A stretch of 6,953 bases of DNA from Alphaproteobacteria bacterium (GTDB lineage Bacteria; Pseudomonadota; Alphaproteobacteria; Rs-D84): the NCBI GenBank assembly GCA_024402755.1, contig JAKSTD010000019.1, positions 1 through 6,953 of the forward strand. Reading direction: 5' to 3'. A program made the translations under genes and the position numbers. This document shows, piece by piece, positions 5,151 to 6,953 of this stretch. Within the stretch, counting starts at the first letter, position 1, and each line of letters opens with the position of its first letter. The notes beneath the pieces are model-generated. The model was not told the DNA's origin. It did no database searches and worked only from the letters and a program-made list of their open reading frames with translations.

Positions 5151-6953
5151 TTATTCCCAATTCGTCACTTTCCATCCAGTAAACGTATAACCAGGTATAT
5201 CTGGATGGCTGATACCACTGATTGTGCTGGTTCCATAATCACATGTGTCCGGATTTTGATTGTATGTATCACCATCTGCAACCCATTTCAGGTTAACAGG
5301 ATACACATTTGGTTTGCAATTTGCATACAAATTTAAATTTTGCCCTTTAAGACATAAATCAGCAGGGAAAGTTTCCCCCAAAGGCAGATTATTAAATGTC
5401 CATCCATTAAATGTATATCCAGATACATCTGATGCAGACGGTGTCCAGAAAGAATCCCCAAATTGCATGGCTTGTGTATATAAAAGTTCCCCATTACAAT
5501 CATGATATGCAACATTCCATTTACCCCACTCACAATAAGCATAAAGATTTAAACCACCATCATAATTATATGATTGTATAACAGGTGTGCATAATCCATT
5601 TTGTTCAGAAAAACAACCAGTGTAATCTTTATCTGTTCCCTGAATATTTGGATTGTTCCAACCATGAAAGGATGCACATGCATACGGAACCCCAAAACCG
5701 CCGTCTGCAACAGATCCATACATATATCCAAAATTATCCCCGACCAAAGAAGTGTTTGTATAAGATAATACATTATAAGGTTGCCCAATCACAGCCGAAT
5801 TTAAATCTGTCGCAGAATATGTATTTCCAAAAGGATTTTTGACATTATTTGGATCACAATTTCCACTGTAATACGTGACAGTAGACATATTTAAAACACA
5901 TTCATTGTTATTCCAATGATAACCATTTTCCACATCACAATCATAAGCCGCATAAAGCGTTAAACCGGAATCGCGTTTCCAATAAGTATCACCGGTGTAT
6001 TCATTATTCAATATCCCGTTTGTAAATGTTGGGGTTGAACCTGTTGTCCACCCAACAAAAACATATCCCGTACCAGCAGACATATTATTACTTATTGGTG
6101 ATGCACCAAACGATAATGGTGTATAAGGCGAATCGTATGTTGCCCCATCGGTATAACTGGTTGAACCAGATGCTGCATGCGCCCCCGGATTATAAACAAC
6201 ATCATAAGTATTCGGTGTCCAATGGGCGTAAAGTGTTCCAGATACAGCATACCCACTCCCGCTACACCCTATGTAATCTATGTTTGTTCCTGTTCCTTGT
6301 GGATTATCATACCACCCATCATGCGTGTACCCCGTTAAAGTGAGCATTGGATTATGATAGCTAGAGCCACAACCCCAACCATTTGCTCTCCAAATCTTAT
6401 TGGAAGAATATGTTTTGGCTTCATCACTCCCGACGGTTGTTATATAACCATTACCATTAAGAACAAAATCACTCGCGCTGGATTCCCTAAAATTACCACA
6501 CGTATAAGGTCTTGTTATGCTAGACACACTTGACGGCGATGTTGTGTACTGTATCGATGGATTTGTTGCTGGGTCATTTGGCGCATTTGTATTATAATCA
6601 ATGACAATCGGTGCCTTATATGGTACCTGAACTGGATTTTCATTTTCTGTCATTAACAAAGTTCGTTCTGCATCTAAATATGCACCACGTGTTGGTATTG
6701 TGTAAATATAAACTGGTTCAAAATCAGAGAAAGTTTGACATATTCCCTTATGTAATTGTATTGTATACCCCTGAACACATGCAGTATTATCAGCATTCCA
6801 CCACCAATTATTCGCGTTATCACAATCCCATTGTGCATATAAATCAATATCAGTATTAGATGTAGCAGGAATTGTATAGTTAACATTATTCTCATAATTC
6901 GCGCAATTTTCATCATTTACACACCACCCCAGAAAAACATAACCTGTTTTGCC
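5151..6953 (-). CDS. Large Cys-rich InlB B-repeat surface protein, C-terminal part (5' end off right edge)
   Basis: The frame is open from the right edge down to TAA 5153-5151: 600 visible residues, with the true start outside the window. A TTG at 6659 and an ATG at 6653 are internal, because repeat sequence (GYVFLGW ... LYAQW) is encoded upstream of them. The visible part has six irregular units with an aromatic GY-x-F-x-GW start; five of them close with LYA-x(2). This is the hallmark of the InlB B-repeat / Listeria-Bacteroides repeat (Flg_new-like, beta-grasp fold) of secreted and surface adhesins. The protein is rich in Asn, Gly, Thr, Ser and Tyr, poor in Lys and Arg, and has about 19 Cys, which suggests disulfides outside the cytoplasm. 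No membrane anchor, LPXTG motif or autotransporter barrel is visible at the C-terminus, which ends abruptly in GYTFTGWKVTNWE. Likely role: adhesion or surface display. The ligand and export route are unknown. Confidence 0.88.
   Translation of the reverse strand, partial: GKTGYVFLGWCVNDENCANYENNVNYTIPATSNTDIDLYAQWDCDNANNWWWNADNTACVQGYTIQLHKGICQTFSDFEPVYIYTIPTRGAYLDAERTLLMTENENPVQVPYKAPIVIDYNTNAPNDPATNPSIQYTTSPSSVSSITRPYTCGNFRESSASDFVLNGNGYITTVGSDEAKTYSSNKIWRANGWGCGSSYHNPMLTLTGYTHDGWYDNPQGTGTNIDYIGCSGSGYAVSGTLYAHWTPNTYDVVYNPGAHAASGSTSYTDGATYDSPYTPLSFGASPISNNMSAGTGYVFVGWTTGSTPTFTNGILNNEYTGDTYWKRDSGLTLYAAYDCDVENGYHWNNNECVLNMSTVTYYSGNCDPNNVKNPFGNTYSATDLNSAVIGQPYNVLSYTNTSLVGDNFGYMYGSVADGGFGVPYACASFHGWNNPNIQGTDKDYTGCFSEQNGLCTPVIQSYNYDGGLNLYAYCEWGKWNVAYHDCNGELLYTQAMQFGDSFWTPSASDVSGYTFNGWTFNNLPLGETFPADLCLKGQNLNLYANCKPNVYPVNLKWVADGDTYNQNPDTCDYGTSTISGISHPDIPGYTFTGWKVTNWE
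5898..5957 (-). repeat. Cys-pair linker, copy 2
   Basis: This encodes LYAAYDCD, then YHWNNNECV. It matches the linker at 6842-6777 (LYAQWDCD, then WWWNADNTACV): a B-repeat end followed by D-C-D, an aromatic/Asn patch with a W-N pair, and a second Cys 13-15 residues after the first. It probably forms a small disulfide-closed loop between repeat domains. Confidence 0.55.
6777..6842 (-). repeat. Cys-pair linker, copy 1
   Basis: This is the first copy of the DCD ... W-N ... C linker, directly after repeat unit A. It carries three consecutive Trp (6806-6798) where copy 2 has Tyr-His-Trp. It lies upstream of the internal TTG/ATG codons near 6659, which supports treating the whole right end as one gene. 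Confidence 0.55.

Larger units (their letters stand above)
5154..6953 (-). repeat. Six InlB B-type repeat units in the right-hand surface protein
   Basis: In protein order: A 6953-6828 (GYVFLGW to LYAQW), B 6332-6219 (GYTHDGW to LYAHW), C 6068-5943 (GYVFVGW to LYAAY), D 5675-5532 (ASFHGW to LYAYC), E 5420-5316 (GYTFNGW to LYANC), F 5192-5154 (GYTFTGW, cut short by the end of the protein). The spacers differ in length and sequence, so these are old, diverged units and not a recent tandem DNA expansion. Units B and D share a further motif, GW-x-NP, QGT, DY-x-GC. Confidence 0.75.

Noticed and set aside
5151..6659. Right-hand gene as a complete 502-residue protein starting near 6659 (TTG) or 6653 (ATG)
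   Set aside because: The frame stays open to the window edge and encodes a full B-repeat unit and Cys linker upstream of these codons. No signal peptide follows the supposed start, so the codons are internal.
1..6953. CRISPR array, insertion sequence, tRNA/rRNA, toxin-antitoxin or defence system
   Set aside because: I saw no regularly spaced direct repeats, terminal inverted repeats with a transposase, cloverleaf sequence or small paired genes on either strand.

Overview
The window looks like chromosomal DNA of a Gram-negative, probably host-associated bacterium of low to moderate GC content (about 40% by eye). It has bacterial-type Shine-Dalgarno sites, sigma-70-like promoters and TAA stops. 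From memory only, pyruvate phosphate dikinase next to Asn/Thr/Gly/Tyr-rich secreted proteins with InlB-type B repeats recalls small-genome gut Alphaproteobacteria (RF32 or Enterousia-like lineages). That placement is a weak inference, because no rRNA or other marker gene is present.

Layout, left to right. (1) Positions 1-377, minus strand: the N-terminal 125 codons of a secreted protein with a clear signal peptide; the gene runs off the left edge. It has its own promoter, with a dyad over the -10 box. (2) Positions 480-508: a strong intrinsic terminator for the next gene. (3) Positions 522-3182, minus strand: a full-length, apparently active pyruvate phosphate dikinase (ppdK). (4) Positions 3183-3356: a 174-bp divergent control region with a candidate promoter on each strand and a 7-bp palindrome touching the plus-strand -35 box. 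(5) Positions 3357-5150, plus strand: an intact MsbA-type ABC exporter half-transporter. (6) Positions 5151-6953, minus strand: the C-terminal 600 residues of a large Cys-rich repeat protein that continues past the right edge. Its stop codon abuts the stop of the exporter gene with no gap.

How the genes relate: ppdK is central carbon metabolism (PEP-pyruvate interconversion). The exporter is an inner-membrane lipid or small-molecule flippase of unknown substrate. The two outer genes are probably cell-surface or secreted proteins, and the left one may belong to the same broad family as the right one, because its visible part ends where a GY-type repeat anchor would start. Nothing shows that the four genes form one pathway; each looks separately transcribed. 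I see no mobile element, CRISPR array, tRNA, rRNA or recognisable defence system. The most unusual content is the irregular repeat protein at the right end, which is longer than its first in-frame start-like codon suggests, and the dyads at two promoters.
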